Positions 30,401-37,495 of a stretch of DNA of 64,000 bases are shown one piece after another. Made by a program: the position numbers and the translations under genes. The stretch is from Sphingomonas sp. LM7 (lineage in GTDB: Bacteria; Pseudomonadota; Alphaproteobacteria; Sphingomonadales; Sphingomonadaceae). Each line of letters begins with the position of its first letter. Within the stretch, counting starts at the first letter, position 1. Below the pieces are notes generated by a model. The model saw nothing but the letters and a program-made list of their open reading frames with translations. It was not told where the DNA came from and ran no database searches. The DNA is taken from assembly GCF_002002925.1 (NCBI RefSeq), contig NZ_CP019511.1:3503001-3567000 (forward strand), read 5' to 3'.

Positions 30401-31781
30401 CAGCGACTATCTGTTCAGTCAGCAATATGTGCTGATCCAGTCGGGCACCCTCACCGGCACCTTCGCCAATGGCTTGAATTTCGCCGATGTCGTCACCGAC
30501 CCGAACCTAAAGTGGCGCCTTCGCTATGATCTGGTGCCGAACGCCGTAGTGCTTCAGCTCCAGAAGGGCGTCGATTTCGCCGATCTTCCCGGCGGCACGC
30601 CCAATCAGCAGAGTGTCGCCAATGCGCTGACCGGCGGCGCCGGCGAGGCTTCGGACGAATGGTCGGCGACGCTCAATTCGCTGGGTTCGCTGTCGCTCGC
30701 GGATCGTGCGCGCAGCTTCGATACGCTCAGCGGCGAGGCGCTGGCCGATTTGTCGACTTCGACGATCATGGCCAACAATCTGTTCACCGACCTGCTGCGT
30801 CAGCGCATCGGCTCGGGCACCGACGGGCTGACCGGCACGTCCTATGCGCAGAGCACGCTGGCCGGCACGCGCACCGCCGCGACCGATCCGATGCGTGCCA
30901 ATCTGCTCGCCGCGGCGCAGGATTCGGCCAATGCCGACGGCAATGGCGGTGCAGTCTGGACCCAGGCCTATGGCGGCTATCAGCGGCTCAAGGGCAATAT
31001 CGGCCAGGCGACGCTGGAGACGACGGTCGCGGGCGTCGCGATGGGTGGCGAGCTCCAGCTCGGCAATCTGGCGATCGGCGTGGCCGGCGGCGCGGCGCAA
31101 CTCGATGCCGGAGTCGATGCCCGCCTCTCGCGCATGGACGGCACGCTGTACCAGGCCGGCGGCTATCTAAGTTATGACGACGGCTCGGCCTTCGCGAGCA
31201 TCGCGGGCACCTGGTACAAGGGTGACTTCGATACGCTGCGCGCGATCGCGATCGGCACCAGCACCGGCACGGCGCAGGGCGACGCCGACAGCGACGGCTA
31301 TTCGATCGGCGCCAGCATCGGCTACCGCGCCGATCTGGGCGGCGGCACCCGCGCTGCTGTGATCGCGAGCGCCACCAAGACCCACGACACGCGCGACGCG
31401 TTTGCCGAGCGCGCTTCGGGCGGTGTCGGGCTCGATGTCGCCGCGGCAGACCGCGACCTGTTCACTGCGACCGGAGAGCTCCGCCTCGGCCAGGTGATCC
31501 AGACCGGTTCGGGCAGCGCGATGCCCTTCGTCAGCGTCGGCGTCCGCTACAATGACGGCGATCTCGCTTCGCTCGCCGGCATGCGCTTCGCGGGCGCGCC
31601 GACGGGACTGGGAGCGTTCACGGTCGAGGGGGCGCGCATGTCGCGCTGGGTCGGCACGCTGGGCGCGGGCATCGATGCCAAGGTTAGCGACAACGTATCG
31701 CTTGGCGTCGCGGCGGAATCGGCCTTCGCCGACCGCACCCGCGAAGGCCGCGCCTCGCTGCGGATCAAGATCGGCTTCTGA
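21492..31781 (+). CDS. Giant autotransporter (type Va) with beta-helix passenger
   Basis: A 3429-residue surface protein. A long N-terminal extension leads to a signal peptide (RRALLGSSAVLAVALAA) with cleavage after AWAQ near residue 50. About 3100 residues of passenger are built from short G/N/T/S-rich beta strands typical of a right-handed beta-helix. Several autotransporter-associated repeats of the form LTLSGTNSYSGAT are visible near 23660, 24280, 27050 and 28640. Four tandem units of 92 residues follow. The last 285 residues are the translocator barrel, starting near WTQAYGGYQRL and ending in RIKIGF with the usual terminal Phe. No protease catalytic triad or RGD is evident, so adhesion or biofilm function is inferred. 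The gene stands alone, with 156 bases upstream. Confidence 0.93.
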   Translation: MIDRGNGARASACGLVRVDDAGRRGISARRALLGSSAVLAVALAAPAWAQDYAVGGGTVTVSNLDGVLDRTGTGQGLFVQTSDPVTMNGVTISNTGSLSNDAYRQVAPSGDAVLRTTGINRLSGTAYSAAIQLISNAHDAIFHISENDSASTLEASGAYGIVLSAAGRAELIDYGSGVGGLRSVTDMNTGGYGIGASGGTGVKIALKSPVFSGHAAAIHASGPTVDIAIAGGSLSAIDYGISASSAGGSGALVIDNVAAITADTGIRADWGSGAATVTSRGAIDARSIGSGVGIDVSSGGALAISVSGNIGANSFFASGVSSTVNGNLAATRSIGIDAEIQAGTGVVTSGASHNITIHGAGEIYAGGVGIDDSGRSTIVNNGFVDSPGTAIRLSNGGSITNNYAISGGVAIDLDGANAATVDLAEGSSTSGNIRSAGDGGRTIRIAGFLNGGYLSAGNSTDDVTVTRTGTLAGVASLGSGNDSFTWGGGTLAMNIDGGAGTDIFNTALGTGNNAILVVGSQVSGFERYNVTSGSLSLRYATGAITMNVTGEANDESILQLLNASGLTGDIYLNSRARLIGSGSGAFGSGTIYMDNSFVQFGSGGTHTNAINLQSALSTDRASLVSTGGAITLSGSIGRSAGASAQSISFGGADYTLTNATNSWSGATIIGSSATLRGTTSTISGGSVANSGNLVFTQAVDGGFAAGISGTGSVQVDAGSGAQVTLSGTNSYSGATSITAGTLRASGGAAIGDTSAVSVASGTTLQLAASEAVGSLSGAGTTQIEASTLTVGGDNTSTTFSGKITDSTPAVYIGSWTVSDGPAWATNPPTYTGQEAAALLFGGNASDYRLSTAGSSIAAIDDLAWYNVYGATYQGQPAPYVQLAANARTDTGTPGYNNQGDTSAYVQDHTSTIRTNYAFTGGVHLGGGLTKTGTGTLTLGGVNDYTGITAILSGTLAVQNGAAIADTGRVDVASGTNFSVLSSEIIGSLTGTGTTTIAGGSVLTLANASGSYGGNVTGGALTVTAGSWSFGGTRSGGDASAINLNGPAATTLNVAATGAIQGGQYLGVRVSAPGSKITNLGSITSVGTGADFGVAAAIGISGPTGTTTITNGSAGNNTATINGRDSAIVHLAGGAGALVVNNYGVISSNRFDAIAQQGGTGLLTINNYTGGTISSTLGIGISTGSAAMNIVNRGTISGVGYGILGLNSASITLVSSGTISGNIAIALSDGADSVTLEAGSITNGRIDLGAGNDTLVYRGGSVGLIDGGAGTDGFTSDLGLGNSASLSLAKLVGFESHSAQSGNLTLTGTQSGQSGWTLGASSGLTIGTAGQAASWSTSGSSIAFSGGGARIDVVAGSSVTSTNASVVSGSGTGLTLNNAGSMTSTAAGAIQLTGADARIVNSGTITGITASGSFVAAVSGATNSSVENLAGGTITGSRGVTLGSGSTLTNAGTITATHDNAVTLVNGGTVTNQAGGVLNATGTDGAWGILMTGAAGTIVNAGTINAGSGIVTTTSASHSVTNSGTINAGQYGVQAGGGGLTLVNSGDIAAGAMAGVAFAVQGGTLTNSGSIAGGNDANQGFGVFVNGGNATITNLAGGSITGGTGAMALGGGGRIDVDLQAGSTVTGLVRATGSGARNVTIAGTLDGTYDSSASTGVNAITLTATGSIGSASLGAGDDVFVNYGGTITGIIDGGLGTDTLFADFGAGNAGAIGLDHFINFDAFGLLSGDLTLTGASAAPDATIYAGNGTPAGTITFDGTTGLTGDIYVDGGTIRAATEGAFGTGTIHLIDPTAVFGATGTYANNISLEVQTPSTADPATLRAEAGVVATLTGTISQGNAAGVDPAQELVIAGTGTIVLTNAANSWAGTTTINGGATLQGTTASISGASILANGTLAYVQPASGSVAQDIAGIGTVTVSGLAAGQTLTFAGTTAAANGVRVLDGSTVVNGGTLSGANGIALTLANGGAFVNSGIVQNAVVNSGPAAASIINNSIINGVVANTGSGALTFINNAGATVGGASYGVSASAGPLVLVNAGDIAGTTSGIRSTNTATIDNSGRIIGGTLTGGTYTTPTSLAAIEMAGGSINNLSGGVIDGTRGIVSNGALTLANASGATLQGENALDAHGFADITNGGTILSTGAGYAIGLSAGGSIANTGTIQGGTDAQAGFGINSTGALSFVNRAGGTLGGGAGALLSFGAANIDLQAGSTAIGGVQIVGTDASIVRIAGAYSGTMGLGGGNDTLTLVSGLSLGAGTILHGGAGTDRLVIEGAGNGTLDMNTVFAFETRVMNGTGVWTLTGINGTGGVLEINSGTIVSSGNGTIGATSTVSLASGASLQFLANETVGALSGTGNVALGATTLDLVGGTSNFAGVLSGTGGLRIHNGASVTLLGTNNYTGTTLIADGTLVLGASNVLADASALVATNAASVIDLQGNSEIVASLDLTGTLNGTGTLTAATQVLRSAMVNANLGGGALYQLSGTSTLNGAAAAADVQVQAGTLVLGASNRLADTATVLVASGATLDLAGYEDTVGTVGLRGTLAGTGTLSAGQYELTGATVNANLGGGTLLQLGGTSLLNGSAAASQVQVQGGVLQLGASQRLADTATLLVGAGATLDLGGSQETVGVAALRGTLAGTGTLTAGQYELTGATVSANLGGGTLLQLGGTSLLNGSAAADQVQVQGGVLQLGASQRLADTATLRVDAGATLDLGGFEETVGVAAFRGTLAGAGTLTAGQYQLTGATVGANLGTGTLVQLGGTSTLNGQSGASLVSIEEGVLLLGADQRLSDSAIVGLDTGATFSLVGYSETIGALLNGANGGGTLALGAGRLTVGGANSDFGFGGAITGGGSIEKLGSGRMTLIGDFAHTGRIDLTAGSLAFAGSSMGSLRIQGGTLIGQGSLAGNLTVSSGTLSPGGLTGAAQTFGSFSAGSLTVSGGTLAFDVGGRSTGFASDTIRVSGATALSGGTVQIASIGGTSDYLFSQQYVLIQSGTLTGTFANGLNFADVVTDPNLKWRLRYDLVPNAVVLQLQKGVDFADLPGGTPNQQSVANALTGGAGEASDEWSATLNSLGSLSLADRARSFDTLSGEALADLSTSTIMANNLFTDLLRQRIGSGTDGLTGTSYAQSTLAGTRTAATDPMRANLLAAAQDSANADGNGGAVWTQAYGGYQRLKGNIGQATLETTVAGVAMGGELQLGNLAIGVAGGAAQLDAGVDARLSRMDGTLYQAGGYLSYDDGSAFASIAGTWYKGDFDTLRAIAIGTSTGTAQGDADSDGYSIGASIGYRADLGGGTRAAVIASATKTHDTRDAFAERASGGVGLDVAAADRDLFTATGELRLGQVIQTGSGSAMPFVSVGVRYNDGDLASLAGMRFAGAPTGLGAFTVEGARMSRWVGTLGAGIDAKVSDNVSLGVAAESAFADRTREGRASLRIKIGF
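28878..29981 (+). repeat. Four tandem 276-bp repeats within the autotransporter passenger
   Basis: Units begin at 28878, 29154, 29430 and 29706, each exactly 276 bases or 92 residues, opening with V-x-A-N-L-G. Units 2 and 3 are nearly identical at protein level; unit 4 has diverged, especially after its first 50 residues. The even spacing shows duplication of whole beta-helix turns and makes the array prone to copy-number change by recombination. Confidence 0.9.
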
Positions 31782-31855
31782 CGAGAATTTGCTCCAGCCG
31801 ATGCGTGCAGGAGACCAGGAACAGGGAGATTCCGCCTAATTCTGCAAAGCCGACC

Positions 31856-31915
31856 GTCTCGATACTCCCAAGGCCGACGCATTTGCCCGGGAGGCCGACC
31901 TTCGAGTATTGAGAC
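31856..31915. repeat. Inverted repeat between the autotransporter and the AraC-type regulator
   Basis: GTCTCGATACTC (31856-31867) is matched in inverse by GAGTATTGAGAC (31904-31915), 11 of 12 positions, with a 36-base spacer that contains two further copies of a GGCCGAC word. It could be an operator for the regulator that starts 20 bases later or a terminator for the autotransporter. Confidence 0.5.
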
Positions 31916-31934
31916 ACGCGCCGGTTGGACGCCC

Positions 31935-32993
31935 GTGCGGTGGAGTCGCAGAGTGCACAGTCAAAATCGCAGACCTGTGGCGCAGATCCCGCATAGCCTT
32001 CTCGACACCGCACAGATGCGCGCGGACGAGGCCATGACGCTGTGGCAGGAGAGTGTAGGCACGCTTTACGAAGTGCGAACGCGGGGCAGCGAAAGCGCGA
32101 GGTTCCATTTCCGTGCCGAGGCGTTTCACTTCGGCCAGATTGTGCTCACCGCCTATCGCAGCACCCCGCAGACGTTCGATCGGTCCCGCGCGCGGATCGG
32201 ACGCGACGGCCTCGATCACATCACGCTGCAATTCTGCCTGTCTGGCCGGCACGGCGAACGCGATGGGCCCGCCGGGAGCGAGGCGGGGCCCGGCGATCTG
32301 CTGATCGCCGATCTTGCCCAACGCCAGGCCACCGCGACAAGCGCGATCAACAGCCTGAACCTCACCATGCCGCGCCGCCTGCTCGCGCCGTTGCTCGATG
32401 CGCCTGACGAACAGAATCTACGCCGTATTGCGGGAAGTTCTCCGCTGGCCGCGCTGTTGCGCAACCACATGATCGGCCTGTTTCAGTCGGCCCGCACGAT
32501 GAGCAGCGCCGAGGCGGAAGCGGTCGCGGGGCCGACATTGGCGCTCGCCGCGGCAGTGCTCAATTCGGAACGGCCATCGGAAGAAGCTGGCGATATCAAT
32601 CCGATCCTGACCGTGCAGATCCGCCGTTTCCTCAACGATGCAGCGGCCAGCCCGGACCTGACCGCCGATCAGGTCGCCGCGCGATTCGGCATCTCGCGGC
32701 GCAAGCTCTATTATCTGATGGAATCGCATGGCGGGTTCGCTTCCAGCCTGCGCGAACACCGGCTGCAGCTGGCCCATGCCCTGCTTCGCGATCCCGCGCA
32801 GCGCGGCAAGCCGATCGCCGAGATCGCCGAAAGCTGCGGCTTCGCCTGGCGCACCAATTTCGCGCGCGCCTTTCGCCACCGCTTCGGCATGACGCCGCAG
32901 GAAACGCGCGCGCTGGCCGCCCGGCGACTGCCACTGGGCAAGGACGATCTGTCGGGCCAGACGATGTGGGACTGGATCCGCACGCTGCGCTGA
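31935..32993 (+). CDS. AraC-family transcriptional regulator
   Basis: A 352-residue protein. The N-terminal part (about residues 40-200) resembles the AraC-binding-like sensor of the FeaR group, with FHFGQIVLTAYRSTPQ and LTMPRRLLAPLLD. The C-terminal 110 residues form the double helix-turn-helix: LTADQVAARFGISRRKLYYL and PIAEIAESCGFAWRTNFARAF ending in FGMTPQETR. It starts with GTG at 31935; GTG at 31953 is possible. It is the first gene after the giant autotransporter and may control it. Its ligand is unknown. Confidence 0.88.
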   Translation: MRWSRRVHSQNRRPVAQIPHSLLDTAQMRADEAMTLWQESVGTLYEVRTRGSESARFHFRAEAFHFGQIVLTAYRSTPQTFDRSRARIGRDGLDHITLQFCLSGRHGERDGPAGSEAGPGDLLIADLAQRQATATSAINSLNLTMPRRLLAPLLDAPDEQNLRRIAGSSPLAALLRNHMIGLFQSARTMSSAEAEAVAGPTLALAAAVLNSERPSEEAGDINPILTVQIRRFLNDAAASPDLTADQVAARFGISRRKLYYLMESHGGFASSLREHRLQLAHALLRDPAQRGKPIAEIAESCGFAWRTNFARAFRHRFGMTPQETRALAARRLPLGKDDLSGQTMWDWIRTLR

Positions 32994-33171
32994 CGTCCAA
33001 CCGGCCATGATCGGCAGCATTCGATACGGATTTTGCACGTCAGGATACATCTACCGTGACGTGTGCCGCTATCGCTTTGCCTGCGGGCTCGCGAGAGCCA
33101 TGAAGCGCAAGGCCCAGCGTAATGCGCCGGCGGTGGGGACCGCGCGGGCCCGCAGGAAGGGACCAAGAGTA

Positions 33172-34056
33172 ATGTCGGACCATTTCGCGGAACGTTTAAA
33201 TCTTGGTCTGAAAGCCCTGTCGATGAGCCGGGGGCGGCTGGCGTCCGAGCTTGGGGTCGACAAGTCGCTGGTTGGCCGCTGGGCTTCGGGAAGCGTCCGG
33301 CCATCGCCCCATAATCTCGAGCGGCTCACGCATTTCCTGGCGAACAAGCGTCCCGGGCTGACGCTGCTCGACTGGGAACGCGACATGCCCGATTTCGCCA
33401 GCCTGTTCGGCGTGGATATCGCGCCGTCGCCGGCGGAATCGATCAGCCTCAGCCTGTCGAGCCAGCTGCTCGACGTGGTGCGCAATTCGGTGGATTCGCA
33501 GATCGAAGCCTATGAGGGGTTCTGGCGTACCACCCATGCCTCGGTATTCGAGCCGGGCCGCTTCTGCCAGCAGCACGGCATGATCCGGCGCGAGAACGGC
33601 GGTATGCTGCGGTTCGAGCTCGGGGCGGACAATATCCGCTATGGCGGATCGATGTTCCCGGTCGAGGGGCAGGTCTTCGCCATCGGCAGCGACAGCGTGC
33701 GGCATGTACCGTCGTTCCTGATCCTCAATGTCGTGCCGATGCCGCGGATCATGCTGCTGGACGGGCTGTTGATCGCGGCGAGCAGCTCCTTGCGCGTTCC
33801 CACTGCCTATTCGATCATCTTCGAGCGGATCGGCGACTTGTCCGGAGACCGGATTGCCGACGACGCGCATGTCACCGATCTGATGGCACGTCCGGAATTC
33901 CCGGAGGACCAGGGCGCCGTGTCAGAGGTCGTGCGAAGCCATCTGTTGCGCGACTTCGGACCTGAAGCCGAGCGTAACGGCGGCGACCTGATGCTCAGCG
34001 CGACGCTGACGCCGCGGTTGGGCCAGATCGTTGCACTGCTGAACCGGCAGAAATAG
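33172..34056 (+). CDS. XRE-type helix-turn-helix regulator
   Basis: A 294-residue DNA-binding protein. The Cro/CI-like helix-turn-helix is at residues 5-55 (LNLGLKALSMSRGRLASELG, then DKSLVGRWASG). The larger C-terminal part has no domain I recognise; it contains FWRTTHASVFEPGRF and a beta-rich region, possibly a ligand-binding fold. The ATG at 33172 starts at the conserved helix; an in-frame ATG at 33100 would add 24 basic residues. No partner gene is evident. Confidence 0.75.
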   Translation: MSDHFAERLNLGLKALSMSRGRLASELGVDKSLVGRWASGSVRPSPHNLERLTHFLANKRPGLTLLDWERDMPDFASLFGVDIAPSPAESISLSLSSQLLDVVRNSVDSQIEAYEGFWRTTHASVFEPGRFCQQHGMIRRENGGMLRFELGADNIRYGGSMFPVEGQVFAIGSDSVRHVPSFLILNVVPMPRIMLLDGLLIAASSSLRVPTAYSIIFERIGDLSGDRIADDAHVTDLMARPEFPEDQGAVSEVVRSHLLRDFGPEAERNGGDLMLSATLTPRLGQIVALLNRQK

Positions 34057-34676
34057 CTATTTCCCGGGCGGCAATGCGCCGCCGGGCGGCCAGATTCAGG
34101 AACGAACCCGGCCGCCGGGGAGCAATCGTCAGAAGACGAACCGGAAGCCCCCGGTGATCGCCGCCGCTTGCCCAATACGCCGTCATAGGCGACGCCGAGG
34201 CTCGGGTTGGGCGAAAGCCGCCAACGCGCTTCGACCATGGCGACGCCCGCATTCTCGGACTGGGCCGGCGCCTGGACGCGCGGCAAGCATGATCGGAGGC
34301 GTGCAATGGGTCATGGTGTGATCTTTCGTTCCGATTGAGCGCCGCACCCGCTCGGGTCCAAGAACTCAGACGGCAGAAGGCGATACAACCGCGCCGCTAG
34401 GCAAGTCGTCGGTCCGATGCATCGGCCGTCGTCAGGCGACGCGCAAAAAGCAACCCGTAGCATTCAGCGGTGGTCTCGCGAGGATTCTCCCGCGTCGCGC
34501 GCTGCTATCTTCTCGCGGCGCAATCCCGGTTGAAGCGCCTTAGCTTTGCCCCGCCAAACCGTGGCGAATGCATCGTCCCTAAAAAAGAGGCCCCGCCACA
34601 TTCGGAAACCTCGAATGCCGACGTCTACTCCCCAGCGGGTCGGCTTCCGAACGAAGCCCCAGAAAAAGGGGAAGAC
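34057..34676. other. 620-base region with no intact gene
   Basis: It contains the autotransporter barrel remnant on the minus strand (34129-34286). The rest is a leader for the TonB receptor at 34677, which includes a six-base-pair hairpin (34642-34647 with 34653-34658) and a C4/G4 pairing that could mask the AGGGGAAG ribosome-binding site. No riboswitch motif was recognised. Confidence 0.6.
34129..34286 (-). pseudogene. Remnant of an autotransporter beta-barrel C-terminus, frameshifted
   Basis: On the minus strand one frame reads ENAGVAMVEARWRL...LGVAYDGVLGK, and after a shift of one frame the sequence continues AAITGGFRFVF followed by TGA at 34131-34129. Together these make the typical last strands and terminal Phe of an autotransporter translocator. 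Nothing upstream on this strand continues the barrel. It is therefore a decayed 3' end, distinct in sequence from the intact autotransporter at 21492. Confidence 0.65.
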
Positions 34677-37415
34677 ATGAAAACCTGGGATCTACGGCGT
34701 CTCCTGATGCTCACCACGGCCGCCGGTGCCGTCGCCTTCGCCTCGACAGCAGCGAATGCCCAGGTGTCCGCCGAAGCGGCGGTGGAGGAAGCCACGCTTC
34801 CGGCGGTCGAAGACCAGGCGGAGTCGGGCGAGGGCGAGCCGGACATCGTCATCACCGGATCGCGTATCGATCGCGCCGGCTTCGATGCGCCGACGCCGAC
34901 CACGGTCATCGGCGGCGACGATCTGCTTCGCGGCGATCGGCCCAGCATCGCGCAGGTGCTCAACGACTTGCCGCAGTTCCGCGCATCGACCACGCCGGTC
35001 ACCAATTTCTCGGGCACTGCATCGGGATCGTCGCCGGCCGATCTGCGCGGCCTCGGCACCTCGCGCACGCTGACCTTGCTCAACGGGCGGCGCTTCACCG
35101 GCGCAGGCGATCTGAACACCGTGCCGCAGGGGCTGATCAGCCGCGTCGAAGTCGTCACCGGCGGCGCATCGGCGGCATGGGGTTCGGGCGCGGTCGGCGG
35201 CGTGGTCAACATCCTGCTCGACGACAAGCTCGCTGGCCTGACGATCGGCGCGCAGACCGGCATCTCGTCGCGCGGCGACGCGTATCGCTATGGTTTCGAC
35301 GGCGCGTTCGGAACGAGCTTCGCGGGCGGCGCCGGCCACTTCATGATCGGCGCGCAATATTTCAACGACGAAGGCGTGCTCGATCGCGACACGCGGCCCA
35401 ATCTGGGCAGCACCACGCTCTATACCAACCCGGCCGGCTCGGCGCATGCCTTCGTAATCGCGCGCGACGTGAACTATTCGAACGCCAGCGTCGGCGGCCT
35501 GATCACCACCGGCGTCCTTGCCGGGCAGACCTTCAACCAGGACGGCACGCTGCGGCCATTCCAATATGGCAGCCCGCGCGGCACCCAGGTGATGGTCGGC
35601 GGCGAAGGCACCAGCCTTCGCGACGAGACTGCGCTGTCGGCGCCGCACGAGCGGCTCAATGGTTATGCCCGTGCCAGCTTCACCGTCGGCGACGCGAAAT
35701 TCTGGGTGGACGGCAGCTATTCGCGGATGTCCGCCGAATATCCCTTCTATGCCGAGAGCAACCGCGACAACATCACCGTATCGCGCGACAATCCGTTCCT
35801 GCCCACGGCGATCCGCAATCGGCTGCTCCTGGCCGGGCAGACCAGCTTCCGGATGGGCCGCGTGTTCGAGGATTATGGCTATCGCACCTTCGGCTATACC
35901 CGCGAGACAGTCGACGTGGCGGTCGGCGTCGACGGATCCTTCGCCGACGGGAAGTGGCGGTACAGCGCCTATTACGGCCATGGCCAGCTGTCCGACGATC
36001 GCGGCTATCTCAACCAGAAGCTGACTGCCAATTTCAACCGCGCGATCGACGTGGTTGCGTCGCCGGCCGGCGGCGCGCCGATCTGCCGCGTCGCGCTGAC
36101 CGATCCGACGACGGCATGCCGCCCGCTCAACCTGTTCGGCGAAGGCAATGCCGATCCGGCGGCGGTCGCCTACGCCTTCTCGTCGGCGGCGCATGTCCGC
36201 AACACCACCAAGCTCGATACCGCAGCGGTCAGCCTGCGCGGCGACCCCTTCTCGCTATGGGCCGGGCCGGTATCGATCGCCGTCGGCGCCGAGGCCCGCT
36301 GGGAATCGATCGGGTCGAGGGGGCTCGACCCGCTCTCGGCGGCACAGGCGTTCACCACCTTCAACTTCTCGTCGATCGAGGGCGCGTTCAACGTCAAGGA
36401 AGGCTTTGGCGAAATCGCAGTGCCGCTGCTCGACCAGGATTTCAGCAAGCTCGAATTCAGCGCCGCCGGCCGCTACAGCCATTACAGCAATACCGGCAGC
36501 GTCGGATCCTGGAAGCTGGGCCTCACCGATCGGATCTATGGCAACCTGCTGTTGCGCGCATCGCGATCGCGCGACATCCGCTCGGGCAGCCTGAGCGAGC
36601 TGTTCAACACGCGTTCGACCACCCAGTCGAACATCGCCGATCCGACCACCCAGACCACGTATCAGATCGTGACCTATGGCGGCGGCAACCCCGCGCTCGA
36701 TCCCGAGATCGGCGAGACGACGACGATCGGCGGATCCTATTCGCCGCCGTTCATTCCCGGGCTGAACCTGTCGGTCGATTATTTCGACATCCGCATCAAG
36801 GGCGCGATCGCGACGCTCAGCGGGCAGGACATCGTCACGCGTTGCGCAAACGGCAACACCGCCTTGTGCGGCCAGATCGTGCGCGCGAACGGCGTGATCA
36901 CCACGGTGTTCGCGACCTTCGTCAACCTGGCCGAGTACAAGACTCACGGCATCGATTTCGAAGCGTCCTATCTGCTGCCGCTGTCTAGCCTGTCGGCGTC
37001 GGTGCCCGGCTCGCTGCGCTTCCGCGGACTGGCCACCTATGTGCCCAGTCTGACCACCGACGATGGCGTGTCGAAGATCGAATATGTCGGCGATGTCGGC
37101 GAAGCGGTGCCGTTCGGCACGCCAAAGTGGCGCGCCACGGCGAGCCTGACCTACCAGGACGAGGTGTTGAGCGTGGACGCCCGCGCGCGCTATGTCGGCG
37201 GGGGCACCTGGAACCACCTGCTCGATATCGAGAACAACGCGATCTCGGCGCGGACCTATATCGATCTCGGCGCGCGCGTGCGGATCGCCAATCTGACGCT
37301 CTCCGCCAACGTCAACAATCTGTTCGACATCGATCCGCCGCTCACCACGACCGGCCAGATCCACTATGACCAGATCGGCCGCTATTTCTCGATGGCCGCG
37401 AAGATCAGCTTCTGA
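34677..37415 (+). CDS. TonB-dependent receptor (medium length)
   Basis: A 912-residue outer-membrane receptor. The signal peptide ends at ASTAANAQ; a TonB-box-like DIVITGSRIDRAGFDAPTPTTV is followed by the plug (RPSIAQVLNDLPQF, DLRGLGTSRTLTLLNGRRF) and a barrel that ends YFSMAAKISF. The GSRI plus LNGRR plug type is common in sphingomonad and xanthomonad receptors of unknown ligand. The start is set by AGGGGAAG six bases upstream. The next gene, 80 bases on, encodes an exported serine hydrolase, so a peptide-like or ester ligand is possible. Confidence 0.92.
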   Translation: MKTWDLRRLLMLTTAAGAVAFASTAANAQVSAEAAVEEATLPAVEDQAESGEGEPDIVITGSRIDRAGFDAPTPTTVIGGDDLLRGDRPSIAQVLNDLPQFRASTTPVTNFSGTASGSSPADLRGLGTSRTLTLLNGRRFTGAGDLNTVPQGLISRVEVVTGGASAAWGSGAVGGVVNILLDDKLAGLTIGAQTGISSRGDAYRYGFDGAFGTSFAGGAGHFMIGAQYFNDEGVLDRDTRPNLGSTTLYTNPAGSAHAFVIARDVNYSNASVGGLITTGVLAGQTFNQDGTLRPFQYGSPRGTQVMVGGEGTSLRDETALSAPHERLNGYARASFTVGDAKFWVDGSYSRMSAEYPFYAESNRDNITVSRDNPFLPTAIRNRLLLAGQTSFRMGRVFEDYGYRTFGYTRETVDVAVGVDGSFADGKWRYSAYYGHGQLSDDRGYLNQKLTANFNRAIDVVASPAGGAPICRVALTDPTTACRPLNLFGEGNADPAAVAYAFSSAAHVRNTTKLDTAAVSLRGDPFSLWAGPVSIAVGAEARWESIGSRGLDPLSAAQAFTTFNFSSIEGAFNVKEGFGEIAVPLLDQDFSKLEFSAAGRYSHYSNTGSVGSWKLGLTDRIYGNLLLRASRSRDIRSGSLSELFNTRSTTQSNIADPTTQTTYQIVTYGGGNPALDPEIGETTTIGGSYSPPFIPGLNLSVDYFDIRIKGAIATLSGQDIVTRCANGNTALCGQIVRANGVITTVFATFVNLAEYKTHGIDFEASYLLPLSSLSASVPGSLRFRGLATYVPSLTTDDGVSKIEYVGDVGEAVPFGTPKWRATASLTYQDEVLSVDARARYVGGGTWNHLLDIENNAISARTYIDLGARVRIANLTLSANVNNLFDIDPPLTTTGQIHYDQIGRYFSMAAKISF

Positions 37416-37495
37416 CGAAACGCTGTCGCTCCGGCGCGATCGCGGGCAGGTTCCCGCGCTCGTGCCGGACGGGCACGAGACCGGAGGGAATGTAC

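Noticed and set aside
26907..30425. Long minus-strand open frames opposite the autotransporter (also 24453-26849)
   Set aside because: They mirror the high-GC, repetitive plus-strand gene, have arginine/alanine/glutamine-rich compositions with no domains, and disappear under the clear autotransporter reading.
34470..34676. Cobalamin or other riboswitch in the TonB receptor leader
   Set aside because: No B12-box-like or other aptamer core was seen; only a short hairpin and ribosome-site pairing.
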